DNA of 64,000 bases, taken from contig OW569347.1 of the NCBI GenBank assembly GCA_937625935.1, positions 620,001 to 684,000 of the forward strand, in the 5' to 3' direction. The DNA is from Tetramitus jugosus (lineage: Eukaryota > Heterolobosea > Eutetramitea > Acrasida > Vahlkampfiidae). Positions 18,951 to 30,021 of the stretch are shown in pieces; the first letter of the stretch is position 1; each line of letters opens with the position of its first letter. The notes under the pieces were generated by a model. The model had not been told where the DNA came from. It made no database searches and was given only the letters and a program-made list of their open reading frames with translations. A program made the translations under genes and the position numbers.

Positions 18951-20979
18951 TTAGTTGACACGGATTCTGTTTTGTCTCATTGGAGCAGCAGCCTTGGAGG
19001 AGCATGCACCAATCAATTGACAAACGTGGTCTGGGTCCAAGACACCCTTGGCAAAAGCAGCAATCAATTGGTTGGCATAGGTCTCAACGTACAATTCGCA
19101 AACGTTCTTGAAGTTATCTGGCAACTTGGTGCAGACAACATTCTCAACAACATTCTTGATTTGGGTGATGGTGGAGTTGGAGTTGATGTAGTTAACAGCA
19201 ACACTGACAACTTCCTTGCAGACACCGCAAGTGACAGGGGATCCATTCTTCAAGGCAACTTCTTGCTTCTTGGCACTGCACAATCCAGTAAAGGTGCAAA
19301 CCTCGGATGGAGTAGCGTGGCTCAAGATTCCGTCAATCAACTCGTCAGTCTTACCTGCAACAACAATCTTGCAGAGGCCAGCAATCTGTTCAGATGGAAT
19401 TTCGTCACAGAGAGACATGAGCTTCTCCTTGATGACTGCTCTGGTAGCGTCACTGGACAATTCTTGTTCAGCGAGGCTGACAACAGCGAGACATGGGCTG
19501 CAGAACATGCTGTTTTCGTTTTGAGCCAATTGCATCTTTTGAGCATTGGTCAAAGCAAATGGGTTGTATGGTTGCTTCTTGGCAGATGAGCACAAGCCAA
19601 TATCGTGGCAAATTTCGGTCAATTGGTGTTCAGCAATGTACTTTCTGACCAATGAGATCAAAACTGGTTCATAAGTGTCAACCAATGTGGTGCAGATGGC
19701 AGAGTAGGAGTTTGGAACCTTTTGGCACAATCCTTCCAAAGCTTGCTTGATTTGTTGATCAGTAGAGTTGGAGTTGACGTATTGTTGCAACATGGTCATG
19801 GCCAAGGTGCAGACAGAGCAGTATTGGGAGTCCTTTGGAGCGACAGCAGCAACGGCTGGCTTCTTTTGGGATGGCAACACATTAATGTTCAACTTGGTCA
19901 TATCAATCATGGAGGCAGTGGTTGGGCAGACACCAATCAATTGGCAAACCTTGTCAGCTGGGAAGTTTTGTTCAATGTAGTAGATAATGTATGGGACCCA
20001 TCCGTCGGCAATGCTGACACAGATTTGAGCGTATTGGGTTGGGAGGTTGGAGCACAACAAGTTGACTTGCTTAATGATGGCTTCTTGAGTAGTGTTTTGT
20101 TCCAAGTAGCTCTCAATTTGGCCGACCATGAATTGGCAGACAGCACAGTTACCGTCATTGGATTCAGTAGCAACAGCCTTCTTCTCTTCAACAACAACAG
20201 CCTTGGAGGTGGCGTTGCAATTGTCGTGGCACAAAGTCAATTGGCAGCAAGCCTTGTGTGGAGGCTCATTGGCCAACAATTGGTCAATAATGTTTGGCAA
20301 GTACATGAGCACCATGGTGTCACACAATTGCTCGTATTGAGCAGGGAGCTTCTTGCAGAGCTTGAGAGCTTCCTGTTCAATTTGAGACTCAGTAGAGTTG
20401 ACGTATTGCTCAAGGCTGGCAATAGCATATTGACAGATTCCACAGTATGGAGCCTCACCAACAGAGAAGGCAACCTTTTGTTCTTCTTCAGCAGCCATAG
20501 CTTGCATTTGTTGGAAGACAGCAAATGCTTCTTCAGCAGTGAAAATGTTCTTGATCCAAGCATTGGACTTGCAGAGTCTGAGCTTGTTGCAGACTTGAAT
20601 TTTGTCAAATTCGTTGATCAAGTACTTGATGGCAACTGGTCCATAAGAGTCAACAAACTTGTTGCACTGTCATGATCAAGAAAAAAAGCGGTTGTTAGCA
20701 AACACGTGTTTTTTCAAAAGGGAAGATGTGTTTTTTGTGTGTGTGTCGTGTTTTGAGTGACAATAATGATGGATAACATACAGGAGATTCAAGCTTGTTC
20801 AATCTACCGCAAACTTGCTTCTTGAATTCGGTAGTGATTTGTCCCTCGTAGTTGGAGACTTGGTTTTCGAGTTCCTTAACAAAGAATTGGCAAACATCGC
20901 AGCCAGAGACGGTTTGTTGTGCGTTGACAGCGAAAGCCAACATACACAAGCACAAGAGTGCAAAGATGATGATCTTCAT
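18951..20979 (-). CDS. Secreted six-domain saposin-like precursor (prosaposin/pore-protein type), one intron
   Basis: Exon 1 is 20979-20782 and exon 2 is 20666-18951. The 115-nt intron (GTATGT donor, ATGACAG acceptor) is in phase 0, and the product is 637 residues. It has a signal peptide at 1-20 (KIIIFALLCLCMLAFAVNA), then six saposin B domains, each with six cysteines: about 27-98, 141-212, 240-313, 349-425, 455-529 and 546-621, separated by linkers. Many NST or NSS/NTT sites could be N-glycosylated. Animal prosaposin is cut in lysosomes into sphingolipid activators. In Naegleria related precursors yield membrane-permeabilising peptides used on ingested bacteria. From sequence alone I cannot say which role applies. 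Strong codon bias suggests high expression. The intron interrupts the first domain between its third and fourth cysteines. Confidence 0.88.
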
Positions 20980-21457
20980 TATATTAAAAATTTGTTGATG
21001 ATGTTGTTGTGTTTTTTATGAAAGGCGATAGTTTTTTGGAGGCAAAGGGAATTCAATCGAGAACCGGTTGGATCGCAAAACGATTTGAAGCTTCTCGCGT
21101 AACAAAAGCTGATGGTTGCGAGGTATTGGTGGGAAATAATGACGTAGTTTACAACAACATCATCGTCCAACTCGCGAAATTGTAATAGTCCGATTGGTCG
21201 ATTCACACCCCACAAGAGTCAATGTCATGCAAGTGAAACAACTATTCTGGAGCAAAGGGAATTACACCAACCAGCAGACATTACATTACATCTTCCAGAT
21301 TTCAGTCATCAACTTGGCGCCAAAATTGTTTCTTTGTAATTTTTATCCGCCCTTGCACTCCGCCCCGATGAAAGGATGACGATCACCAAACTTTTTTTCA
21401 TCGTACAAAAAGCACAATCAAAAATCAACAGTCCAGAGATCAGCAAGTGCAATTCAA
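20980..21457. promoter_or_regulatory. Divergent promoter of the saposin precursor and ribophorin II genes, with E2F-like palindrome
   Basis: This 478-bp spacer holds no plausible gene. At 21313-21324 it has CTTGGCGCCAAA, one mismatch from the E2F palindrome, 134 bp from the ribophorin start and 334 bp from the saposin start. Confidence 0.45.
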
Positions 21458-23573
21458 ATGATCAAAATCAACAGACAGATTGCGCACAGCACCTTCGCAT
21501 TGCTGTTCATCTTTGTGTTTGTATTTTTATACACAACTACTGTGACTGCTATTGAGTCCACTATTTCGGCCTCAACTCAGGAATCAGTTCACAAAACACT
21601 CCTATCTTCACTCCAAAACAATAAACAACCAAAGGACATACATTACAGCCTTGTTAGCTTGTTGAAGCTACCATTCAAGAAGGAAGAGTCCAAGAAGGCT
21701 ATCGACTCTGCTCAGAGCTCTCTCTGTGCAGCATTGAAGCTTGACAACGAAAAACATATTGCTCAATTGTCTTTGAATGATTTGTACAACACGATCGCTT
21801 CTGTTTCTGCTCTTAAATGCAGCATTGACTCAAAAGCTACTGAATCCTTGGAATCGAGATTGAAGTCATTGTTGACATCTGTTACCAGTGTAGAACAAGT
21901 GTACGATGCTGTGAGAAGCATCTTTTTGTTCAGAAAGCAGTTCAAGACTGTTGCTTCTGATCAGAAGGTTCGTCTTTAGTGCCCTACTACAGTTTTTTTG
22001 ATTGAGTGAACCTGTGAACTAACTATTTCATCATTTTTTCATATTTTTTTCAATCATTTCGATCTGCATTGCCTCTCAGATTTTGAATAGCTTGTTCGAT
22101 AAGATCCACAGCCATTTCAATGAACAAAAGTCTGCTTTCTGCTCTAGCTCTGACAGTGATGACATTTGTATTAGAAACACTGGATTCGCTCTTGAGGCAC
22201 TCACTCTGTTGAACACCTTGTTGAATAACACCAAGTTGTCATCAATTGTGACCTATGTGAGACAAATCTCCGGATTGGTGCAACTAGTGAATGATAAGAC
22301 ATCACTCCGATCTGCTTCTACTTTGGCTCGCGGTTTGAACAAGTTGGGATCTATTGTTCCACTTGAAAAGAAGATTGAGTCCAAGGATTTCGATGCTTTG
22401 GCACAATTCTTTGTCAATTATGCATCATCTCAATTGAAATCCGTGTCGAACATTTATGACTTTGTCGAGGGAGCCACATCTGTTGCCTCTTCTCCAGCTT
22501 ACACTCCAACTTATGTGAATTTGACTAGAAGAGACGATAAGAATTCTGTGTTTGCTGTTGAAGTTAAGAATATTTTTGGAGCAGCTGCCACTGATAAGGC
22601 ATTGAAAGTTGTTTTGACTAGCTTGTACACTGGAAATAACGCAAAGGACTCGAAGTTAATCAAACCAGTCACATTCACAAAGGAGAGCGATACCACTTTT
22701 GTCTGGGATGCTACAAAGACGAAGATTTTTGATACTGTTGGTTCCTATAATTTCGATTTGGATATTCAACCATTGCAAATCAAGGTTACTCAATCATACA
22801 AGTCATTTGCTGGCTCTGTTTCAATTGAAGACTTGACCCTTACAGGTAAGGGTATTCCAACTCAAACTGCCAAGTTTGGTGAAAAATTCGACACTGTGAG
22901 TATTCAAGTCGGTGCCCAGACCAGAGTGATTGTATCATTCAAGTTGGTTGGAAGTGTGAACCCACATCAAGTGTTTATTCGCTTAGTTGACGACAAGGCA
23001 AACGACTACGTTTATGTTGCAAAGGCATCTGGATCCACCTATCGTGCCGACATCAACTTGAACAACTTTGGCGAGGCTGTTGATTTCGTTTCATCTGTGT
23101 ATAATGCTCAAATCCTTGTTGGTGATGCCAGTTTGAAGGAGCCAATCCAATGGACATTTGGTTCTCTGTCATTAACCTTCACGAGCATTCCAGAGTTGAC
23201 CGAGGAACAACAATTGTATGCACCAAGAAAGACCATTACTCACGTGTTTGCTGACCCAGCCAAGAGAGCCCCAGAGACCACGTCAACCCTATTTAGCGCA
23301 ATTGTTGTTGTACCACTCGGATTGTTCTTGATCAGTCTATTGAGAGTTGGATTCAACTTCAACTTGTACCCAGGTGGCATCAGCTCTATTTTGGCTCTTG
23401 TGTTCATTGGACTCCTTGCTGCCATGCTCTATGTCTTGGCCAGATTCTTCATCGATGTGACCTTCTTCCCAACACTATATCAGTTGTGTGCCTTGGGTGT
23501 GGCCACCATTCTTGTTGGAACCAAGGTGTTGTCCTCTGTTGCAGAGAAGAGAACCCTCACGCAATCCCAGTAA
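21458..23573 (+). CDS. RPN2: Ribophorin II, oligosaccharyltransferase subunit, one intron
   Basis: Exon 1 is 21458-21967 (170 codons) and exon 2 is 22080-23573. The 112-nt intron has a GTTCGT donor and a CTCTCAG acceptor in phase 0, and the product is 667 residues. It has an N-terminal signal (ALLFIFVFVFLYTTTVTA), a long lumenal Ser/Leu-rich region, then the typical C-terminal layout of ribophorin II/Swp1: the block HVFADPAKRAPETTSTLFSA followed by three membrane segments (about 575-600, 607-630, 640-660). It forms part of the ER complex that transfers the lipid-linked glycan to Asn of nascent proteins. Length and topology match the animal and plant subunit. Codon bias is strong, as expected for a housekeeping gene. 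It shares its upstream region with the secreted, N-glycosylatable saposin precursor. Confidence 0.85.
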
Positions 23574-23733
23574 GCTACCCGCGACAACAAAACGAAGGAA
23601 ATTCGAAACTGCGCACACGGACATGAACAAATACAACGATCACAATGTTCACATAAATAAAAACTAACAACATGCTTGATAATCGATGTTTACAGTTCAT
23701 TCATTAGTCCTCTCTATTGGACCGATCGAATTC

Positions 23734-24486
23734 TCATCTTCTTCGTTGTCGACTCATCCTTGCAGCAAACAGCGTCTTTGCTTCATCTTCACTCAGCTTG
23801 TGCGTTATTGTGTCATGGACCTTTGGTGCTGGAGGATTCGCAAACAGCTGTGCCAATTCCAATTTGCCATCATCCGTCTTCTTTCTTGTCGCTTTCGGTG
23901 GTGGAGCTCCAGATGCCGAGTCATTAGCACCCACTGACATGACACTCTCAATGAGCTGCAACAGATTCGAATCTGGAGCTAAACCATCCGATTGCATCAA
24001 CGTCAACGTTTCATCCAACTGCCTCATCCGCTCCTTGTAATCCATCTCTGTCGCCGCTCCTAATTTCTCCAATTTTCCCCGATACCCCGTCATGAGCAAC
24101 ATTCTCTCTTGTTTTCGCTTTTCCATGTCGCGATTCCGTGATGATTGTATATTGTTCTCCATTTGTCTCAATGGATGAACCTCTCCCTCAATCACATTCT
24201 CCGGGTTCAAAAATCGTTCCCAATTATTGTCCAAAGCTAAACCATCTGTGTGATTAGGTACCGGAGGTAGGAATCGCGTTCCGTCCGGATCTTCAATATC
24301 ATTGATTCGCTTTTCTTCTTCTGTTTCATCTTCGGGTCGTTTCACTTTGTGATGATGACCATGATGTCTCACAGTGGTGGTACTTATTGGCAGGAAGTGG
24401 GCGTGTTGTTGTTGTACAAGAAAAAGTTTGTGCGCAATTGTGCGTTTGTTGCTCTGTGTGAGTGCGATTCGGCGACAGAGTTGCAT
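23734..24486 (-). CDS. Hypothetical, probably mitochondrial protein, 250 aa
   Basis: The first 35 residues (MQLCRRIALTQSNKRTIAHK and on) have Arg, Lys, Ser and Thr without acidic residues, as in mitochondrial presequences. The mature part is soluble and highly charged, with a helix-rich block at about 105-175 (MEKRKQERMLLMTGYRGKLE) and an Ala/Pro spacer near 195. It ends in a basic tail (ARMSRQRRR). I do not recognise the family. A small mitochondrial ribosomal or assembly protein is possible but unproven. It ends 160 bp from the convergent ribophorin gene. Confidence 0.65.
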   Translation of the reverse strand: MQLCRRIALTQSNKRTIAHKLFLVQQQHAHFLPISTTTVRHHGHHHKVKRPEDETEEEKRINDIEDPDGTRFLPPVPNHTDGLALDNNWERFLNPENVIEGEVHPLRQMENNIQSSRNRDMEKRKQERMLLMTGYRGKLEKLGAATEMDYKERMRQLDETLTLMQSDGLAPDSNLLQLIESVMSVGANDSASGAPPPKATRKKTDDGKLELAQLFANPPAPKVHDTITHKLSEDEAKTLFAARMSRQRRR

Positions 24487-24711
24487 TTTGGTTTTTGTTG
24501 TTTGATTTTGGCTTGTGTGTGGGAAGGAAAATTTTTTTGTTGTTGGTTGGGTTGTTTGAACTGGTTTGATTGATATCTTTATTTACTGTTTGTTGAGTGC
24601 ACGGTTGGTGCATTTCCCTTCTTGTGTGTTCAATATTTGTAAAGTACATATGGTTGATAGTATACAGTGTACAGGTATGAGGAGACTATGTGGTTCCCAA
24701 TGTCCATTGTA

Positions 24712-25983
24712 TTACAATGGTTTAGCAGAGTAGATTGAACCTTCAATGCTGCAATCGTTGGAGCCTCTCTTGATCCAGAAGTATCCGTTCATTCCCCAGC
24801 TTGCTCCCCAACTGTTAGCAACAATCCAGTATGGCAATCCAGAGGCACTGTCTGTTCCCCAGCCGACAATTTTGATGGCGTGACCTGCTTGAAGAGAACC
24901 ATAAGTGTGAGTGTAGACACCAGACTTGTAGTAATAGAAATCAGAGTAGACATAGAATGAAGCATGAACTGGACCATTTGTGCTGATATCGGTCATCACA
25001 CTTGATAGATCAGTACTGGCGTACTTCTTGATGGTGCTAGAGTTTGCTCTGTATCTGACAAATGAACCAGATCCAGTGCAGGAGGTTGAGCAAGCTTTGT
25101 TGCTAGTGTCAGTTGAGCTGACATAAGGTGTGCATGTTTCAGTGGTAGTTCCAGTCTCGGCCAAGAAAGTCCATGTCTTGGACATGTAGCCACCCTTGCA
25201 AGCCAAGTTATAGCTGTTACAGTTGAGTTGGTATTGTGAAGACAGAACAACCTTGGTAGCACCGTTAGTAGCAATACAGATTCTATCAGCTAACACTTCG
25301 CCAGCACTGAAAGCCCAACATCCACCACAACTTCCTTGAGATTTGATAGCACCCATGCAGCTTGGCCATTTGGTACGAGCATCAAAAGAGGTAGCTGTTG
25401 CTTCTGTTGATGACTCGGAACTTGATGGAGTAGGTGCTGGGGATGGAGATGGAGATGGAGATGGAGTAGGTGATGGGGAAGGAGATGGGGAAGGAGATGG
25501 AGTTGATGATTCAGCTCCCAAAACCAAGTTTCCATTCACGCAGTGATACTGTGTTGGATTGTAGCAAGCTCTTCCACAAGCACTCATACCATAAGGACAC
25601 AATTGATCGTTTGAACAAGTGTACTGAGCAGCGTTGTAGCAAGCACCGTTACAACAAGAAAGAGTACCACAGTTGACACCGCCGCAGGTCTCTTGAATCT
25701 TTCTACTCTCAGGAGCAGTGGCATTGCTAAACATTTCTTCATCATCTTCAAGTTCAACGCCCAATAGATATTTGAGGTCTCTAACACGTTTACCTTCGAA
25801 TTCCCTATTGACACCAGCAGTCCATGAAGGATTGTTCAAGTTGATACGTTCAATTACAGCCTCATCGTCCAAGTCTTCAAAATCGTGATTCACACCTGCA
25901 ATGGATCTTGGAAAGGTACTTAATACAAATGAGCAATAGGAAAGCGCCAGGAGCAGAACAGCCAGTAAAATGAATGGTTTCAT
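24712..25983 (-). CDS. Papain-family (C1) cysteine protease with Cys-rich and Ser-Pro insertion, 423 aa
   Basis: Signal peptide at 1-22. A cathepsin B-type propeptide block (LNNPSWTAGVNREFEGK, about 49-65) follows, then a Cys-rich module (100-148; two units of the form C-Y-N-x-x-Q-Y-x-C), a Ser-Pro linker (161-186) and the protease domain from about 199. Catalytic residues are visible: Gln216, Cys222 (QGSCGGCWAF), His368 (AGHAIKIVGWG) and Asn390 (ANSWGASWG). The cathepsin B occluding loop, which normally has two adjacent histidines after CxPY, is replaced by Ser/Thr residues (CTPYVSSTDTS), so exopeptidase activity is doubtful. It should act in lysosomes or be secreted. The Cys-rich module and linker may tether it to a glycan, as in cellulose-binding modules. 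No intron. Confidence 0.85.
   Translation of the reverse strand: MKPFILLAVLLLALSYCSFVLSTFPRSIAGVNHDFEDLDDEAVIERINLNNPSWTAGVNREFEGKRVRDLKYLLGVELEDDEEMFSNATAPESRKIQETCGGVNCGTLSCCNGACYNAAQYTCSNDQLCPYGMSACGRACYNPTQYHCVNGNLVLGAESSTPSPSPSPSPSPTPSPSPSPSPAPTPSSSESSTEATATSFDARTKWPSCMGAIKSQGSCGGCWAFSAGEVLADRICIATNGATKVVLSSQYQLNCNSYNLACKGGYMSKTWTFLAETGTTTETCTPYVSSTDTSNKACSTSCTGSGSFVRYRANSSTIKKYASTDLSSVMTDISTNGPVHASFYVYSDFYYYKSGVYTHTYGSLQAGHAIKIVGWGTDSASGLPYWIVANSWGASWGMNGYFWIKRGSNDCSIEGSIYSAKPL
25437..25508 (-). repeat. Ser-Pro-coding minisatellite inside the protease gene
   Basis: Tandem GGAGAT/GGGGAA-type hexamers (plus strand) encode alternating Ser-Pro, with Thr or Ala substitutions, in the linker of the protease. 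The repeats are imperfect, so the tract is not freshly expanded. Its length may vary between strains. Confidence 0.7.
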
Positions 25984-26330
25984 CTTGGAGAAGTTGTATC
26001 GATATAGTGAGCTCAGTAAATTGTTTTGTTGTTTGGTGTTATCATCAGATGGTGTTAGCTAATTCCTTTTATACCAGTGTCATCCATTGTAAGCTCTGGC
26101 GAATCAAGGAATTCACAACTCATTCAAGCATGTTGGGTATTAGTCAACTGCGAGACTGTTGACGTTATCGGAGGAGTCAACCCAAAAACCCACGCGAAAA
26201 ACAACCGACCCCGATAGCTCCAATTCCTTTCGGAGAGAATCCTGGTTTGTCAGATTCGAAAAGTGAAACAATGAATCGTGGATCCACAAGTGAGAGTGAT
26301 TAGAGTATGTAACATGTGTTTATATGGTTC
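25984..26330. other. Spacer between protease and MFS genes, no gene seen
   Basis: 347 bp holding the protease promoter and the 3' end of nothing recognisable. It has only short chance frames. A weak TATA-like TTTTATA occurs at 26067. The MFS gene's stop is at 26331 on the same strand as the protease. Confidence 0.4.
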
Positions 26331-28616
26331 TCATTGATTCTCATTGGGAATTGGAACAACGGGAAGGACATGATCGTACTGAGGTACGTTAGCTAACGTT
26401 TCACCGGCATCAATTACAGCAATTTCATGCGTATCTTGAAGCACTATCTCTTCTTGTTCCGCCTCTTTCTTCTTATCATTATTTGCAAGTTCATTTTTGG
26501 TCTCGGGCATCAGGATAACAAGAAGGATGGTACAAACGACGCCTACTCCTCCAAAGAACCAAAATGCTGGAGCTTGACCGATAGCAGACACAACAGGCAA
26601 GAATATCAATCCCAGAACCAAGTTCAGTGTCCACTGCAAGAACAGCAATGAGCTGACTGCAATCACAGAAACATCAGGTGTGAACAATTCATTCAAATAG
26701 GGGACATAATTACCTCCGAACAAGCCATTGAAACCAATGTAGTATATAGCAATCATTGCAATAGCACTATATCCTTTAGCTACTTGATTCTTAACAAAGT
26801 AAAGCAAGAAGCCCATAGCAATGGTTGCCACTGTCATAAAAACTGTTCCTGAGATGAGGACCGGTCTTCTTCCAAGTACATCACCAAGAGGAGCCAATAC
26901 TGTGGTCAGAACAATCCATCCACCAAGTGCCACAGATGCAATGATAGGTCCCTTTCTCTGTGTGAAACCAGCCGCCTTGAAAATGTCTGTCGAATAGAAC
27001 AGAATAGCATTGATACCGAGCCAGGTCATCACAACAACGGTAACAAACCCAACAAAATAACGCATAACATTCTTTCGATTACAAAACAGTGATCCCATCA
27101 CTTCGATGAAACGACTCTTTCTACTCTTGTTCTCTTCAATGTGTTGCAGGACATCGATGCTTCTCTCTGACTGTGGAACGTCGAAAGAAGGCAGTCTTAC
27201 TCCTTCCTCATCGATACTAGATGATCTACCAAGTGGTAATGGCGCACTACTAGAGTTGCCTCCAATCATAGGCCCTTCATGATGTATGTGGTGTCTGTGT
27301 TCAATCGAAGTATCAATAGTAGTGCAATGGATATTCTCCATTTCATAACTATCGGCACTGTGTCGACTACCCACTTGATTCTCACTTGAGAGGTGGTCTT
27401 GATGTTCAGCCATTGCTTTTCCATTGGTCTTTGTATTCTTGGTTGGAGTGTTAGCCGTAGAAATTCCGAGCTTGGTTTCGAGCCATACTGGACTTTCTGG
27501 TACCAGCAGTGTCATAAACATGAATGGAATACAGCAAATGTTGGTCATGGCAAACATGAACCTATAGTTATAGATGACGTCCATGAATGCCAAGCACATG
27601 ACATAACCCAACAAAATTCCCACAGCAATTCCCAGCTGTAAAGAATTTCCCATCATGCCCGCTCTTTTCGGAAAAAATCGAAAAGCCATCTCCGCCACCA
27701 TCATTGGCGCCGACACGATTGACATTGAATTACCCATGCCCACGACAACTCGAGTCAAATTCAAAAACCAGAACGTGGGACTGACAGCGCTCAGAATACT
27801 TCCAAGCAAAGTAAGAGCACCAGCAATGAAACTCGTAGTCTTCCTACCCAACCAATTCGACAGTACACCACCCAGAAGACAACCAATCATTCCACCAGCC
27901 ACATAGCAACTACTCACCAGACCCAACAGAAAACCAGTGGCGATCGATGTTCGTTTGCTATGAAACACTTTTGGATAATCACTTTGAATGGGTGATAAAA
28001 CTCCGGCCACGACAGACAAATTGTAACCATAGGTTGCGCCGCCCCAAAAGTTGAAGATGACCAGGAGAAGCATGAGCCATTTTCTCCTCACTTCCAAAAA
28101 GGAACGAAAATATCTTAGCTCATTGTGTCTCTTCATGAGGTGTGGCATAGAGAAACAACCTCGTTTACGATTATTTGAAGAGTGTGATGATGATTGTTGA
28201 TGCTGTTCATGTAATGCATGTTCATTGTGTTGATGTTGTTGATGTTGTTGAGAGGGAAGCATTGCCGCAACAGTGTTGTAATAAGGGTTATTACTCGTTG
28301 TGCTAGAAATGCTGTCCATGCTGGGTGAATGCGTCGTGTGAAAAAATTGTTGATCATCATCCAAAGCGGAAGAAGAATCAACCACGGCAGACGTAACGGA
28401 TGGAATGTTGTTGCTACTGCTGTTGTTGTTGATGTTGTTCAAGCTCTTCATGGGATAACAGTAGTCTTCACTTTGTTCAGTGATCATGACACTGTTGCTA
28501 TCATTGTTGTTGTTATTATTGCTGTTATTGCTGTTATTGCTATTGTGAGTGTTATTGTGATCACTGGCATCACCATTAGCTAATGTTGTGAGATGACTAT
28601 TGCTATCGCTCTGCAT
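26331..28616 (-). CDS. MFS transporter, sugar-porter type, 761 aa
   Basis: After a 195-residue cytosolic tail rich in Asn, Ser and His comes a 12-helix major facilitator core. Sugar-porter signatures are visible: GYNLSVVAGV in helix 1, NWLGRKTTSF after helix 2, RVVVGMGNS in helix 4, LLVPESPVWL after helix 6, LGRRPVL between helices 8 and 9, and LMPETKNE after helix 12. A loop of about 120 polar residues is inserted between helices 6 and 7, longer than usual. Proteins of this family carry hexoses, inositol or other polyols by facilitation or proton symport. The substrate cannot be read from sequence. There is no intron, and the first ATG (28616) is taken because the tail is in frame without stops. 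Confidence 0.8.
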   Translation of the reverse strand: MQSDSNSHLTTLANGDASDHNNTHNSNNSNNSNNNNNNDSNSVMITEQSEDYCYPMKSLNNINNNSSSNNIPSVTSAVVDSSSALDDDQQFFHTTHSPSMDSISSTTSNNPYYNTVAAMLPSQQHQQHQHNEHALHEQHQQSSSHSSNNRKRGCFSMPHLMKRHNELRYFRSFLEVRRKWLMLLLVIFNFWGGATYGYNLSVVAGVLSPIQSDYPKVFHSKRTSIATGFLLGLVSSCYVAGGMIGCLLGGVLSNWLGRKTTSFIAGALTLLGSILSAVSPTFWFLNLTRVVVGMGNSMSIVSAPMMVAEMAFRFFPKRAGMMGNSLQLGIAVGILLGYVMCLAFMDVIYNYRFMFAMTNICCIPFMFMTLLVPESPVWLETKLGISTANTPTKNTKTNGKAMAEHQDHLSSENQVGSRHSADSYEMENIHCTTIDTSIEHRHHIHHEGPMIGGNSSSAPLPLGRSSSIDEEGVRLPSFDVPQSERSIDVLQHIEENKSRKSRFIEVMGSLFCNRKNVMRYFVGFVTVVVMTWLGINAILFYSTDIFKAAGFTQRKGPIIASVALGGWIVLTTVLAPLGDVLGRRPVLISGTVFMTVATIAMGFLLYFVKNQVAKGYSAIAMIAIYYIGFNGLFGGNYVPYLNELFTPDVSVIAVSSLLFLQWTLNLVLGLIFLPVVSAIGQAPAFWFFGGVGVVCTILLVILMPETKNELANNDKKKEAEQEEIVLQDTHEIAVIDAGETLANVPQYDHVLPVVPIPNENQ

Positions 28617-30021
28617 GTACGTGTGTGTGTTTGCTATGATTTGTTGTTGAAAGCGATATATATCTATTGGTGTGTGTATTCACGGGAATTTCCTGCGTTG
28701 TGTCGCTTCGGTGGACAAAATTGTTTGGTTGCGCACGTGTAAACTCTCTGTGGGCGAAGCGAATCGATACTGCTTGGTGGTTGTTTTGGTGGTTGTTACT
28801 GTCTGGTTAAGTTTTGGAGCGAGACAAGCAGAGGGAGGCTTTAAAAGGATGAGAAGATTGGCGAGAGCTAGCGATATTGCTTTCGAGTTTATTTTTATTT
28901 TAGCTTCAAGCATTCTGCTAGCATGCGGCTTGTTGTGGAGCTTATCATGTGCAAAAAAATACATGTTTAGCCAGGAGAATTGCGGAAGAGCTTCAAATTG
29001 TTGACTGGTATTTTCTCCGACTTACTGCTTGAATCCTTGGGCATTGCAGACTCGAGCAACTGAATGATCCCCAGGCAACAATGTCTGAAGTTCAGGTTTC
29101 TAGGTCCACTTTGAATTAAAAGCAAAATTACATATCTCTTGAACCACCAACCCTATTCGCCTTTTTTTCGTTGGGTGCTTCTGCTTCTCGTGATTCCAAC
29201 GATTATTTTCTAGCTCAAAAGAGGCCCAGTCATTCCACCAAGAAATCAATTTCCAATCGCGATCATGTCAGACATGTAAGGTTGCTCAACCTGATAGCAT
29301 TGGTAGCATGTTGTTATGTTTCATTTTTCTAAGCGGGTGGTGTCACAAAACTTGGACGAAGGCATTTCTATCCTTGGCTCTCTCGCAACAAAAAGGTCAA
29401 ACCAAACATCCCGACAAGTCGGAGTAACATATCACCGATTTTTGTAAACTTACATGGACATTTGACATGTTCGTTGGGTCCAAAAGACCAGAGACAAACG
29501 AACAGCACCAAACTTTGACAGTCTCAAACAATATTTTTTCTCCACCAACAGTTGAAACCAAGTAACGTTTTATTGCGTACGCACAAACAAAAACAACGAA
29601 GAAACAACAAATCTCCATTTGCAATGTACGTTTTTCTCACCTTGTCACGAGGGCCTACCATTCTATCACTCTCTTCCATTCATTCATTCGCTAACATCAT
29701 TTTTTCGTCCATTATCGTTTTTTTCCCATACGGTGTTGACCGAATCTTTTTTTTGGACCACTTATTCGCTCACCAACACCAAATCCAAAAATCAACAATT
29801 ATGCAACATGTCGTCGTGCTGTCAAACACAAACCCAAACAAACAACAACCAAAAACAACAAATAATAACCAACAACGAATAATAATTTTAACAACCAACA
29901 AACAACCAACGACATCCTAATCACAACTCTTGTTGAAACAAATAGTCGCTTTTTAAAAAACAACAACCAAACAACCAACACAACAGTTACCCCTATTTAT
30001 TATTATTATTAACGAGAAAAA
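28617..30021. other. 1.4 kb without a convincing gene, ending in a CAA-rich leader
   Basis: The longest frames (about 110 codons at 28672 and 122 at 29552) have amino-acid patterns typical of chance. From about 29780 to 29990 the plus strand is a CAA/AAC-rich, G-poor tract leading into the G-alpha start, probably its 5' untranslated region. At 29264 an ATGTCAGACAT followed by GTAAGG resembles a tiny first exon with a splice donor, but no second exon could be confirmed. Confidence 0.4.

Noticed and set aside
18972-20675. Long plus-strand frames (205 and 317 codons) opposite the saposin gene
   Set aside because: They mirror the strongly codon-biased minus-strand gene, which has a signal peptide and regular cysteine spacing. 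The plus frames show no domain.
25343-25546. Plus-strand frame rich in Gly-Asp over the Ser-Pro tract
   Set aside because: Antisense shadow of the protease linker repeats.
29264-29440. Tiny first exon (ATGTCAGACAT then GTAAGG) upstream of the G-alpha gene
   Set aside because: Joining to downstream acceptors gives about 33 residues with no recognisable sequence, and the splice choice is arbitrary.
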